From contig JAVBMU010000100.1 of the NCBI GenBank assembly GCA_031552185.1, forward strand, positions 1 to 64,000: DNA of 64,000 nt. Reading direction: 5' to 3'. This document shows positions 17,093-25,570 of this stretch, one piece after another (position 1 is the first letter of the stretch; every line of letters begins with the position of its first letter). The translations under genes and the position numbers were made by a program. Under the pieces are notes generated by a model. The model ran no database searches. It worked only from the letters and a program-made list of their open reading frames with translations, and had not been told where the DNA came from. Origin of the DNA: JAVBMU01 sp031552185. GTDB lineage: Bacteria > Actinomycetota > Actinomycetes > Actinomycetales > Cellulomonadaceae.

Positions 17093-18106
17093 TCACTGCC
17101 CCGTGGTGGACCCCCGGACCACGAGCTCGGGCGCCAGCACCCGCGAGGTCACCTGCTCGCCCGTCAAACGGGCGAGCAGGGTCTCCATCGCGAGCCGTCC
17201 CATCTGGTGCATGGGCGAGCGCACCGTGGTGAGCGGGATCGTGACGGACACGGCGAGCGGCGTGTCGTTATACCCGACGAGCGCCACGTCATCCGGGATG
17301 ACCAGGCCCTTCTCGCGGAGCACGCCCATCGCCCCCAAGGCCGCGAAGTCGTTGGTGGCAAACACGGCGTCGGGGTAGGGCCGCTCCGCGAACAGGCGTT
17401 CGGCCCCCTGCCGCCCCGCATCGGCGTCGAAACCGCCCCGCGCGATCCGGTGTTCGGGCACGTGGACACCGGCGGCGGCAAGCGTGCTCACCAGGCCCTT
17501 GGTGCGTTCGACCCCGGTCGAGGCGAACGACTGGCCGGCCAGGACCGCGATGTCACGTCGGCCGAGCGCAAGCAGGTGTTCGGCGACGAGCCGGCCGCCC
17601 ATGAGATCGTCGCAGGTGATGGACACGTGCGTCCCGGAGCGCCGCGAGGCGAGCACGAACGGCACCTCGGCCCGCGCGAGTTCGGCCAGGTAGCCGTCGT
17701 CCATGTGGGCGTCGCCGAAGATCATCCCGTCGACCCGGCGGTCGAGCATCTTCTGCGTACGGCTGCGGCGAAAATCCGGCCGGTCGAAGGAGTTCGTGAC
17801 GAACGTCGAGATGTCGTGCTCGGCGGCGGCTTCCTCGATGCCCTCGTAGACGGTCGCGAGCACGAAGTCCTGCAGGCGCGGAACGAGGACGCCGACGACG
17901 TCGGAGCGGGCGGTCCGCAGGCTCGCCGCGTGCGGGTTGCGGTGGTAGCCGCCGTCCTTGGCGGCCTGGCGAATCGCCGCGACCGTCTCGCTGGAGGCCC
18001 ACCGCTGCGGGTCGGACTCGTCCTGCCGAAGCACCCGCGAGACAGTTGCCACACTCACGCCGACGCGTTCGGCGATCATTCGCTGCGTCATGGGTCGCCG
18101 GGCCAT
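17093..18106 (-). CDS. LacI-family transcriptional regulator
   Basis: A 337-residue repressor. The N-terminal helix-turn-helix (RMIAERVGVSVATVSRVL, about 9-26) is the LacI type and is followed by the periplasmic-binding-protein-like ligand domain (VVGVLVPRL onward) with VALVGYNDTPLA near the C-terminus. It is divergent from the asparaginase operon, with a 40-bp inverted repeat between them, so it very likely represses that operon until its inducer (an operon substrate or product) binds. The inducer is not known. Confidence 0.9.
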   Translation of the reverse strand: MARRPMTQRMIAERVGVSVATVSRVLRQDESDPQRWASSETVAAIRQAAKDGGYHRNPHAASLRTARSDVVGVLVPRLQDFVLATVYEGIEEAAAEHDISTFVTNSFDRPDFRRSRTQKMLDRRVDGMIFGDAHMDDGYLAELARAEVPFVLASRRSGTHVSITCDDLMGGRLVAEHLLALGRRDIAVLAGQSFASTGVERTKGLVSTLAAAGVHVPEHRIARGGFDADAGRQGAERLFAERPYPDAVFATNDFAALGAMGVLREKGLVIPDDVALVGYNDTPLAVSVTIPLTTVRSPMHQMGRLAMETLLARLTGEQVTSRVLAPELVVRGSTTGQ

Positions 18107-18209
18107 GTACGCATCATCTCATTTCGGCTCAAGGAAGAGATCCAGGACGTCCATCCCTGGGCAGCCCCGGCGGGCCCGGCCTCGGCGCCGGCCCCCGGCA
18201 GGTCAGCTG

Positions 18210-18249
18210 CACAATCGATTGCCGCAAACGATTGACGTAATCGATTGTG
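18210..18249 (+). promoter_or_regulatory. LacI-type operator pair
   Basis: Perfect inverted arms CACAATCGATT (18210-18220) and AATCGATTGTG (18239-18249) flank a third half-like site AAACGATTG. Both arms are centred on CG, as is usual for LacI-family operators. The right arm sits between the -35 and -10 of the asparaginase promoter and the left arm is just upstream, so bound repressor would block RNA polymerase. Confidence 0.8.
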
Positions 18250-18261
18250 TGCCCATACTAT
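18232..18261 (+). promoter_or_regulatory. promoter of the asparaginase operon
   Basis: TTGACG (18232-18237) and TACTAT (18256-18261) are spaced by 18 bp, a good vegetative-type promoter. The predicted leader is about 80 nt and carries a GGAAGG ribosome site before the gene at 18350. Confidence 0.7.
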
Positions 18262-18349
18262 CGGCCGGAACGGTGACCGCGCGACCCGCACCCACCGCCC
18301 TGTCAAGTACCTGACCCCAGACACAGCGACGTGTCACGGAAGGTGCCCC

Positions 18350-19330
18350 ATGCCTCGCATCGCAGTTCTCGCCACAGGCGGAACCATCTCCTCGCGGAGC
18401 GGCCCGAGCGGTTCCGTGGCCGCCGACTCCGCGGCCATGCTCGTCGACCACGCCGACGCCGGCGGCGTCCACGTGGAGTCCCACGACGTCCTGTGCCTGA
18501 ATTCCTACAACTCCACCATGAGCGACCTGGCCGCGATCACTCGGGAGATTGCCGCCCACCTCGCCCGCCCCGACGTCGACGGCGTCGTCGTCACCCACGG
18601 GACGGACACCACCGAGGAGTCCGCCTACCTCGCCGATCTGGTGCACGGCGATCCCCGCCCGGTCGTTTTCACCGGCGCCCAGCGCGGCGCCGACCACCCG
18701 TACGCCGACGGGCCGGGCAACCTCGCCGACGCGATCGCCGTGGCGGCCAGCCCCGAAGCGCGGGGCAAGGGCGTGCTGGTCAGCTTCGCGGGCTCCATCC
18801 ACGCTGCCCGGGGCGTCCAGAAAGCGCACACCATCGCCCTCGACGCGTTCTCCGGCCGCAGCGACGGGCCGGTCGGCACCGTCGTCGCGGGCACCGTGCG
18901 GTTCGACGCCACGCCGATCCGGCAGCCGCCGCTGCCCGCGCCGTCGGATGCCTTCGGCTCCGTCAATGTCCCCGCGGTGCTCACCTACCCGGGCTGCGGC
19001 GCCGGCCAGGTCGCCGCGTGCGTCGCCGGCGGGGCGCAGGGGCTCGTCATCGTCGGGACCGGGGCCGGCAACCCCAACGCCGACATCGTCGATGTCATTC
19101 GTGACGCCACCGCCCGCGGAGTCCTCGTCGCGCTCGGCACGCGGGTCGGCAGCGGCCCCGTGGTACCGATCTACGGCGGCGGCGGAGCCCGGGACGCCGT
19201 CGGCGCGGGCGCCGTCGCGCTCGGGGGCCTGCCTGCGAGCCAAGCTCGCATGCTCATCGCCTTGCTGCTCGACCATTACCCACCGGACGAGGCTCGCGCC
19301 CGCCTGGTCGACCGGTGCGGGTCTTACTGA
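18350..19330 (+). CDS. type II-like asparaginase
   Basis: A 326-residue asparaginase/glutaminase-family amidohydrolase. The two catalytic threonine motifs are present: LATGGTISS near the N-terminus and THGTDTTEES (about 84-93). No signal peptide is seen from the ATG at 18350, so it is probably cytoplasmic. Position at the head of a LacI-controlled catabolic operon, next to another C-N hydrolase and two dehydrogenases, suggests it may hydrolyse a pathway amide rather than only asparagine; that is inference. Confidence 0.88.
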   Translation: MPRIAVLATGGTISSRSGPSGSVAADSAAMLVDHADAGGVHVESHDVLCLNSYNSTMSDLAAITREIAAHLARPDVDGVVVTHGTDTTEESAYLADLVHGDPRPVVFTGAQRGADHPYADGPGNLADAIAVAASPEARGKGVLVSFAGSIHAARGVQKAHTIALDAFSGRSDGPVGTVVAGTVRFDATPIRQPPLPAPSDAFGSVNVPAVLTYPGCGAGQVAACVAGGAQGLVIVGTGAGNPNADIVDVIRDATARGVLVALGTRVGSGPVVPIYGGGGARDAVGAGAVALGGLPASQARMLIALLLDHYPPDEARARLVDRCGSY

Positions 19331-19421
19331 CCGCACTCACCGCGGACCCGATCCGCACCCCCCCACGGACCCACCCAGAAGGGCCCGGGTACCGCCCGTG
19401 CCCCGAACGAAAGGAAAGACC

Positions 19422-20306
19422 GTGACCAAAGAAATCTTCGTGGCGTACGGCATCGACGTCGACGCGATCGGCGGCTGGCTCGGCTCGTACGGCGGAGAGA
19501 ACTCCCCCGACGACATCTCGCGCGGCGCCTTCGCGGGCGAGGTCGGCGTCCCCCGGCTCAACGAGTTCCTCCGCCGGCACGAGCTGCCGTCGACGTGGTT
19601 CTGGCCGGGCCACTCCATCGAGTCGTTCCCGGAGCAGTTCGATCAGGTCGTGGCCGCCGGCCACGAGATCGGGCTGCACGGCTACAGCCACGAGAACCCG
19701 CTCGCGATGACCCCGCAGCAGGAGACCGACATCCTCGACCGCTGCATCGAGCTCATCGAGACCCGCACCGGCAAGCGGCCGACCGGTTACGTGGCGCCCT
19801 GGTGGGAGTTCTCCCCGGTGACGAACGAGCTGCTGGTCGAGCGCAAGATCCGTTACGACCACTCGCTCATGCACCGCGACTTCACGCCCTACTACGTCCG
19901 CGTCGGCGACTCGTGGAGCACCATCGACTACGACCAGCCGGCCGACACCTGGATGAAGCCGTACGTCCGCGGCCAGGAGACCGACCTCATCGAGATCCCG
20001 GCGTCGTGGTACCTCGACGACCTCCCCCCGATGATGTTCATCAAGGCGAGCCCCAACAGCCACGGTTTCGTCAACCCCCGTGACATCGAAGAGCTGTGGC
20101 GCGACCAGTTCGATTGGGTCTACCGCGAGATGGACTACGCCGTCTTCACCATGACGATCCACCCCGACGTCTCGGGCCGCCCGCAGGTCCTCGGCATGCA
20201 CGAGCGCCTCGTCGAGCACATCAACTCCCACGAGGGCGTCCGTTGGGCGACCTTCGACGAGATCGCCCTGGACTTCCAGCAGCGGTTCCCCCGCACCACC
20301 ACCTGA
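19422..20306 (+). CDS. polysaccharide deacetylase/PuuE-family amide or imide hydrolase
   Basis: A 294-residue NodB-fold enzyme. It has the metal Asp motif (GIDVDA), the HSIESFPE segment and GLHGYSHEN, with YVAPWWEFSP following. This subgroup resembles HP0310-like deacetylases and PuuE-type allantoinase or cyclic-imide hydrolases. It has no signal peptide, which argues against cell-wall sugar deacetylation. The GTG at 19422 follows AAAGGAAAG. With asparaginase upstream and a transporter downstream, ring-opening of an imported imide or amide is plausible; the substrate is unknown. Confidence 0.8.
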   Translation: MTKEIFVAYGIDVDAIGGWLGSYGGENSPDDISRGAFAGEVGVPRLNEFLRRHELPSTWFWPGHSIESFPEQFDQVVAAGHEIGLHGYSHENPLAMTPQQETDILDRCIELIETRTGKRPTGYVAPWWEFSPVTNELLVERKIRYDHSLMHRDFTPYYVRVGDSWSTIDYDQPADTWMKPYVRGQETDLIEIPASWYLDDLPPMMFIKASPNSHGFVNPRDIEELWRDQFDWVYREMDYAVFTMTIHPDVSGRPQVLGMHERLVEHINSHEGVRWATFDEIALDFQQRFPRTTT

Positions 20307-20336
20307 CCCTGTCCCCACGCCGAAAGGCAATCCGCC

Positions 20337-21752
20337 ATGAGCGACACTTCTCGCGCGACCCCCGGCCTCCGCGCCGTCGGAGTTCACGAGACGCGCAAGG
20401 CCACGGCCATCGCGTTCTTCGCCTGGACCGTCGCCGTCTACGACTTCATCCTCTTCGGCACCCTGCTGCCGGACATCAGCGACGCCTTCGACTGGAGCAC
20501 CAGCCACGCGTTGCTGATCTCCACCTTGGTATCGGTCGGGGTGTTCATCGTCTTTATGTTCGTCGGTCCGCTGGTTGACAAGCTCGGCCGGCGCAAGGGC
20601 ATGATCACCTCGGTGACGGGCACGGCGCTGTCGTCGGCCGCGACGGCCGCCACGATGAGCGGCGCCTACCTCGTCGGGGTCCGCTCCGTGTCCGGCCTCG
20701 GCCTGGCCGAACAGTCCGTGAACGCCACCTACCTCAACGAGCTGTACGCGCTCACCGAGGACAAGAAGATCAAGCGCAACCAGGGCTTCGTCTACTCCAT
20801 CGTGCAGACGGGGTGGCCGCTCGGCGCCCTGCTCGCCGCCGGGTTCGTCGCGATCGTCATCGCGATCTTCGGTGAGGACTCCTGGCGGATTGCCTTCGCG
20901 TTGGCCACGATTCCCGCCCTGCTGATCGCCCTGTGGTGTCGCTCCCTGAAGGAGAGCCCGCAGTTCCTGATGCAGCAGCAGATTCGGCAGTTGCGCAAGG
21001 ACGGCAACGTGACCGAGGCCACCCGGCTGGAGCGCGTCCTCGGCCTCGACAGCGACGAGCGGGCCGCGCCGTTCAAGCGCATCTTCCAGGGCAAGCACCT
21101 GCGGAACACGATCGTGCTGTCCTTGGCCTGGCTGTTCAACTGGTTCGGCATTCAGACGTTCTCCGTGCTGGGCACCACGGTGCTCCAGGAGGGCAAGGAC
21201 ATCCCGGCGCAGAACGCGCTGATGCTCGTGGTCGTCTCGAACATCGTCGGGGCGCTGGGCTATCTCACGGCCGGGTTCCTGGGCGATCGCCTGGGCCGCA
21301 AGAAGGTCATCTCCGGTGGCTGGATGCTCGGTGGGCTCTGCTTCGCGATCATGCTCCTGGGCCCGAGCAGCACCGGATTCGTCCTCGTCACCTACATGGC
21401 CGGCCTGTTCTTCCTGCTCGGCCCGTACGCGGCGATCATGTTCTTCCAGGCCGAATGCTTCGACACCGACTGCCGGGCCACCGGGTCCACCTTCATCGGT
21501 GCCATGAGCCAGCCCGGCGCCATCGTCGGGGGTTTCATCCTCACCGGCATGACCGCGGCGTCGATCACCTTCTCCACCGCCGCGCTGGTGGTCGGTGCCC
21601 TCGGGACGTTCGTGTCCGGCATCGTCATGCTCGCCGCCAAGCACATCGCGCCGGCCCAGCACGACGCCGGAGCCGACTCCCTGCTCCACGAAGGGGTGCC
21701 GATGGTTCCCCTGCACCACGGCGATCTCAAAGAGATGGAGGATGCATCATGA
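20337..21752 (+). CDS. MFS transporter, sugar/acid symporter type
   Basis: A 471-residue protein with about 12 membrane segments and the MFS loop motifs DKLGRRKG (after TM2) and GDRLGRKKV (after TM8). It resembles proton-coupled metabolite symporters of the sugar-porter/AAHS group. It lies in the middle of the catabolic operon, 30 bp after the hydrolase gene, and its stop overlaps the next SDR gene (ATGA), so it probably imports the operon substrate. Confidence 0.88.
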   Translation: MSDTSRATPGLRAVGVHETRKATAIAFFAWTVAVYDFILFGTLLPDISDAFDWSTSHALLISTLVSVGVFIVFMFVGPLVDKLGRRKGMITSVTGTALSSAATAATMSGAYLVGVRSVSGLGLAEQSVNATYLNELYALTEDKKIKRNQGFVYSIVQTGWPLGALLAAGFVAIVIAIFGEDSWRIAFALATIPALLIALWCRSLKESPQFLMQQQIRQLRKDGNVTEATRLERVLGLDSDERAAPFKRIFQGKHLRNTIVLSLAWLFNWFGIQTFSVLGTTVLQEGKDIPAQNALMLVVVSNIVGALGYLTAGFLGDRLGRKKVISGGWMLGGLCFAIMLLGPSSTGFVLVTYMAGLFFLLGPYAAIMFFQAECFDTDCRATGSTFIGAMSQPGAIVGGFILTGMTAASITFSTAALVVGALGTFVSGIVMLAAKHIAPAQHDAGADSLLHEGVPMVPLHHGDLKEMEDAS

Positions 21753-22513
21753 CCGACACGCCGGTCACCGTCATCACCGGGGCCGCCTCGGGGATCGGGC
21801 GGGCCGCCGCCCAGGTGCTCGCCGAGCGGGGTGACCGAGTAGTCATCGGGCACTACCCCGGCGATCCCCACGACGCCGGCGCCACCCTCGACCTGGTTCG
21901 CCAGGTCGGGGGCGAGGGGATCATCGTCGACCTCGACGTGACGAGCACGCAGTCGGTGAACAGCTTCGTCGAAACTGCCCTCGACACCTACGGCCGGGTG
22001 GACCACGCCGTGGCCAACGCAGGGATCCTGCGGCGGGCGGTCTTCGAGACAATGACCGACGAGGAGTGGGACGAGGTCCTCCAGGTCGACCTGCACGGCG
22101 TCATGCGGGTCGCCCGGGCCGCCGCCCCGCACCTGCCCTCGGGCGGTTCGATCGTGGCGATCTCCTCGATCGCCGGCGGCGTGTACGGGTGGCAGGAGCA
22201 CGTGCACTACGCCACGGCGAAGGCCGGCGTGATCGGCATGGTGCGCTCCCTGGCTGTCGAGTACGGCCCGCGCGGAGTGCGCGCGAACGCGATCATTCCC
22301 GGGCTGATCGAGACGCCGCAGTCGCTCGACGCGGTCAACTCCCTGGGTCCCGACGGCCTCAAGGCCGCCGGGGACTACATCCCGTGGGGTCGGGTCGGCC
22401 GGCCCGAGGAGGTCGCGACCGTCATCGACTTCCTCACCTCGGCGGCGGCGAACTACGTCAGCGGCCAGGCGATCACCGTCGACGGCGCCCTGACCGTCGC
22501 CATGCGGGACTAG
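21749..22513 (+). CDS. short-chain dehydrogenase/reductase (SDR)
   Basis: A 254-residue classical SDR. TGAASGIG (about 10-17) binds NAD(P), NAG is near 85-90, and the catalytic Tyr-Lys pair is in YATAK (about 150). The start overlaps the MFS stop by 4 bp. It probably oxidises or reduces an intermediate of the pathway; cofactor and substrate cannot be read from sequence. Confidence 0.88.
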   Translation: MTDTPVTVITGAASGIGRAAAQVLAERGDRVVIGHYPGDPHDAGATLDLVRQVGGEGIIVDLDVTSTQSVNSFVETALDTYGRVDHAVANAGILRRAVFETMTDEEWDEVLQVDLHGVMRVARAAAPHLPSGGSIVAISSIAGGVYGWQEHVHYATAKAGVIGMVRSLAVEYGPRGVRANAIIPGLIETPQSLDAVNSLGPDGLKAAGDYIPWGRVGRPEEVATVIDFLTSAAANYVSGQAITVDGALTVAMRD

Positions 22514-22522
22514 GAGGTGGCG

Positions 22523-23278
22523 ATGCCGGTCGATTTCACGCGGCCCGGCGCCCTCGTGGGCCGGACCGCCCTCATTACCGGTGCCGGCAGCGGCATCGGG
22601 CGGGCCGTCGCCGAACTCTTCGTGCGCGAAGGCGCGCGGGTGGTCGTCGCCGACCGCAACGACGGCGTCCGCGACGTCGCGGCGACCATCGGGGCGCACG
22701 GCGCGTTGGTCTTCGACGCCACGGACGAGGCGGCCGTCGGCAGCGCAGTGCAGGCGGCCGAGGCGATCCTGGGCCGCATCGACACGCTCGTCACGTCGCA
22801 CGGCATCCTCACCGAGGCGCCGTTGGCCGAGATGAGCCTGGCCCGGTGGGACGAGACGATCAGCACCGACCTCACGAGTGTGTTCCTGCTGTGCCGGGCG
22901 GTTCTGCCGGGCATGCTCGAACGCCGCGACGGGCGCATCATCAACGTCGCGTCCCAGCTCGGGATCAAGGGCGGGGTCGGGTTGGCCCACTACTGCGCGG
23001 CGAAGGCGGGCGTCATTGCGCTCACCAAGTCGCTCGCGCTGGAAGTCTCGGGGCAGGGCGTCCTGGTGAACGCCGTCGCCCCGGGGCCGATCGAGACGCC
23101 CCTCGTCGCCGGGATCAGCGCGGACTGGAAGAAGGCCAAGCGCGCCGAGTTGCCGCTCGGCCGGTTCGGGGTGGTCGAGGAGGTGGCGCCCACTGTGGTG
23201 CTCCTCGCGTCGAACCCCGGCGGCAACCTGTACGTCGGGCAGACCCTCGGTCCCAACTCCGGGGACGTGATGCCCTGA
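22523..23278 (+). CDS. second short-chain dehydrogenase/reductase (SDR)
   Basis: A 251-residue classical SDR with TGAGSGIG near the N-terminus and YCAAK as the Tyr-Lys catalytic pair. The ATG at 22523 sits 5-6 nt after AGGAGG; the GTG at 22517 overlaps that site and is less likely. It is only moderately similar to the SDR just upstream, so this is not a recent tandem copy. Two consecutive redox steps in one pathway are likely. Confidence 0.87.
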   Translation: MPVDFTRPGALVGRTALITGAGSGIGRAVAELFVREGARVVVADRNDGVRDVAATIGAHGALVFDATDEAAVGSAVQAAEAILGRIDTLVTSHGILTEAPLAEMSLARWDETISTDLTSVFLLCRAVLPGMLERRDGRIINVASQLGIKGGVGLAHYCAAKAGVIALTKSLALEVSGQGVLVNAVAPGPIETPLVAGISADWKKAKRAELPLGRFGVVEEVAPTVVLLASNPGGNLYVGQTLGPNSGDVMP

Positions 23279-23712
23279 TGTGCGGCGGCTGCGGCAGCCA
23301 TGCCACCGACCCGATATCGGCCGTCCTGCGCGGAAGTTACGCCCGCCTCGTCGTCGCCAAGTTCTGCTCGGACTTGTGCGACGCCGTTCGGGTGCGCGGC
23401 GGGGCGACCGGGTGGATGGTGACCTGCCGCAGCCGGCATCCCATTGCGGCCGGCTCCGTCGGTGAGTTGGCCCGGGCGGTCGCGGGCGGGGTTGCGGCGA
23501 GCGCCGCTACCCCGCCCGAGTTCGCCGACCTGGTGACCGCCACGGTGGGGCGCCAGCCGCCCCACCGGGCGATCCCGGTGCCGGAATTCTGGGCGATCGG
23601 CGCCCCGACGAGGTGGATCTACGAGTTGACCGCCCACGCTCTCCTGCATGCCGCGTCCCCCGGCGGCGCGCCCCCCGACGGCGCGCCGCCGCGCGGCCGA
23701 ACTCGGGGTTAG
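23278..23712 (+). CDS. conserved small protein, MCGGCG N-terminus, unknown function
   Basis: A 144-residue protein that I do not recognise. It starts MCGGCGSH and has further Cys residues near 32-37 (FCSDLCDA) and 52 (VTCRSRH), a pattern that could bind a metal. The C-terminus is disordered (Pro/Gly/Ala). Its ATG overlaps the upstream TGA (TGATG), so it is the last gene of the catabolic operon. A role as metallochaperone or small subunit of a pathway enzyme is possible but unproven. Confidence 0.6.
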   Translation: MCGGCGSHATDPISAVLRGSYARLVVAKFCSDLCDAVRVRGGATGWMVTCRSRHPIAAGSVGELARAVAGGVAASAATPPEFADLVTATVGRQPPHRAIPVPEFWAIGAPTRWIYELTAHALLHAASPGGAPPDGAPPRGRTRG

Positions 23713-23769
23713 AGATTGCGCGGATAGGTGTGGGCACCTGTGGGCGACCGCTGCGATGGCGCCGACCGC

Positions 23770-23788
23770 GGCGGCTCTATCTCGCGCG
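23770..23788 (-). repeat. single copy of the dispersed GCGAG repeat unit
   Basis: Read on the minus strand this is CGCGCGAGATAGAGCCGCC, almost identical to the units at 29.3 and 61.4 kb. It lies alone, about 130 bp before the large inverted array. Confidence 0.55.
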
Positions 23789-23920
23789 CCCCACCTCTGC
23801 CACGCGCGGCGGCCACCGTCACCCGCACCCCACCGGAGCACCCTCGCCGGCCGCCGGGCGAACCACCCGCCGCAACCTCAACGCCCACGACCACGAACCC
23901 CGGAATCCATCATCCAGCGC

Positions 23921-24170
23921 GCCGAGTCAGTACCGTGCGCGCCGAGTCAGTACCGTGCGCGCCGAGTCAGTACCGTGCGCGCCGAGTCAGAACCCTGCGC
24001 GCCGAGTCAGAACCCTGCGCGCCGAGTCAGAACCCTGCGGCTGTTCGGCGCTCGTTTTCCCGGCGTGTCGGTACTTCCCGGGCGGCTCAAGTACTGACTC
24101 GGCGGCTCAGGTACTGACTCGCCGCGCACGGTACTGACTCGGCGGCTCAGGTACTGACTCGCGACGCACG
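23921..24170. repeat. inverted array of 20-bp repeats (6 + 4 units)
   Basis: Six head-to-tail 20-bp units run from 23921 to 24040: three GCCGAGTCAGTACCGTGCGC, then three with AACCCT in place of TACCGT. A unique core of about 40 bp holds CGGCGTGTCGG. Four units then follow in the opposite sense, each with GTACTGACTC at a 20-bp spacing (24091, 24111, 24131, 24151). The 20-bp period is not a multiple of three, so it is not coding. It fills most of the 626-bp gap at 23713-24338, in which I see no gene. Confidence 0.92.
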
Positions 24171-24338
24171 AACCGGGCCACCTGATGCCCGCACTACCAC
24201 GCCACGCCGAACCACCCCTCCGCGCGATCTCTGAGTTGCAGTTTCGGGGCAGCAACGGCTCACGAGTTCGGCCAGAAGCGGGCGGGCGGGGCCTCGCCGG
24301 TGCTCGCGCTTCGCGTCCCGACCAGGCACCATGGCCCC

Positions 24339-24884
24339 ATGGAACTCGACTCGCGACCCCTCGCCCCCGAGCCCTACGACCTACTGCCCAAGACCCCCGG
24401 CTTTACCCTGACCAGCGCCGACATCGCCGACGGCGCCCCGGTCGCCCAGGAATTCGTCGCCGCCGGGGGGAACACCTCCCCCGCGCTCGACTGGAGCGAC
24501 TTCCCACCCGAGACCAGGTCCTTCCTGGTGAACTGCTTCGACCCGGACGCGCCCACCCCGGCCGGCTTCTGGCACTGGACCGTCGCCGACATCCCCGCCG
24601 ACGTCACCTCCCTGCCGCGCGGCGCCGGTTCGCTCGCCGGCGATTTGCCCGCACCCGCCTTCACCACCCGCAACGACGACGGCACCAAGGGCTACAGCGG
24701 TTGCGCCCCGCCCGCGGGCGACCGTCAGCACCGGTACGTTTTTGCCGTCCACGCCCTGGACGTGGCCTCGCTCGCCGACACCGCCCGGCTCGGCCCGGAC
24801 ACTCCCCCGACGGCGGTCGCCTTCAACGCGCTCTTCCACACCATCGCCCGCGCCACCCTGACGCCCGTCTACCGTCAGGCCTGA
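24339..24884 (+). CDS. YbhB/YbcL-type PEBP family protein
   Basis: A 181-residue phosphatidylethanolamine-binding-protein family member of the bacterial YbhB/YbcL group. The ligand-pocket motifs DPDAPTPAGFWHW (about 66-78) and GYSGCAPPAGDRQHRY (about 121-136) are intact. No signal peptide is seen, so it is cytosolic. The function in bacteria is not settled. It is a single gene downstream of the repeat array; a CACCAT box 6 nt before the ATG may be a leaderless -10. Confidence 0.88.
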   Translation: MELDSRPLAPEPYDLLPKTPGFTLTSADIADGAPVAQEFVAAGGNTSPALDWSDFPPETRSFLVNCFDPDAPTPAGFWHWTVADIPADVTSLPRGAGSLAGDLPAPAFTTRNDDGTKGYSGCAPPAGDRQHRYVFAVHALDVASLADTARLGPDTPPTAVAFNALFHTIARATLTPVYRQA

Positions 24885-24947
24885 CCCGGCGTCGGACGCC
24901 ATCCCGTCCGAGTCCCCGACACAACTCCCCAACCGCGAAAGGCGCCG

Positions 24948-25526
24948 ATGAGCACCGCCCTCCCTGTCCTCGGCAACCTCGCCTGGGTGCCCGCCTGCGC
25001 CCACCTCGACCTGGTCGCGCCGGCGACGGCGGCCGCCCTCGCGGCGTGGGCCGATGCCGACCCGCGGGTCGCCGACCAGGTCGCCGTCGTCGAGATCGAC
25101 CCGAATCTGGCCGACACCGACGCCCTGACCAGCGCCTACGACCTGCCGCTCGGCTCGTCGGCAAACTGCGTCGTCGTCGCGGGCAAGCGGGCGGGCGAGG
25201 AGCGGATCGCCGCGGCGGTCGTGCTCGCCACCACCCGGGCGGACGTCAACTCGCGGATCAAGGCTCTGCTCGACGTGCGCAAGGCATCCTTCCTGTCGGT
25301 CGACCGCGCGACCGCCGAATCCGGCATGGAGTACGGCGGGATCACCCCGGTGGGCCTGCCCGACGCGTGGCGGATCCTCGTTGACGCGCGCGTCGTCGGG
25401 CCGGGCGCCCTGGCGCTGATGGGCAGCGGCGTGCGGCACTCCAAGCTGCTCATGCCCGGCGAGTTGCTGGCGGCGATGCCCGGCGTCGAGGTCATTCCGG
25501 ATCTCGCCGTCCCGCTCGCCCCCTGA
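24948..25526 (+). CDS. YbaK/EbsC-family aminoacyl-tRNA deacylase
   Basis: A 192-residue member of the YbaK/ProX editing superfamily, which hydrolyses mischarged aminoacyl-tRNA in trans. The family signature GGITPVGLP is visible near residue 127, and the conserved lysine-containing segment (RADVNSRIKALL, KASF) precedes it. The length is slightly above typical (about 160). It follows the PEBP gene by 63 bp and ends convergent with ndh. Confidence 0.82.
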   Translation: MSTALPVLGNLAWVPACAHLDLVAPATAAALAAWADADPRVADQVAVVEIDPNLADTDALTSAYDLPLGSSANCVVVAGKRAGEERIAAAVVLATTRADVNSRIKALLDVRKASFLSVDRATAESGMEYGGITPVGLPDAWRILVDARVVGPGALALMGSGVRHSKLLMPGELLAAMPGVEVIPDLAVPLAP

Positions 25527-25535
25527 CCTGCCGCC

Positions 25536-25566
25536 GCGCCGGCCGGGTGGCCGCGCCGGCCGGCGC
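25536..25566. terminator. hairpin between convergent genes
   Basis: A 9-bp GC stem (GCGCCGGCC with GGCCGGCGC) and a 13-nt loop fill the 44-bp gap between the ybaK-like gene and ndh. It probably ends transcription from both sides. The region is rich in CCGG, so other foldings are possible. Confidence 0.5.
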
Positions 25567-25570
25567 CGGG

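Noticed and set aside
19254..21719. Long - strand frame across the catabolic operon
   Set aside because: It is antisense to clear asparaginase, hydrolase and MFS motifs and has no domain or ribosome site.
23921..24170. CRISPR array
   Set aside because: Units are contiguous 20-mers with no unique spacers, the array is inverted in its middle, and no cas gene is near.
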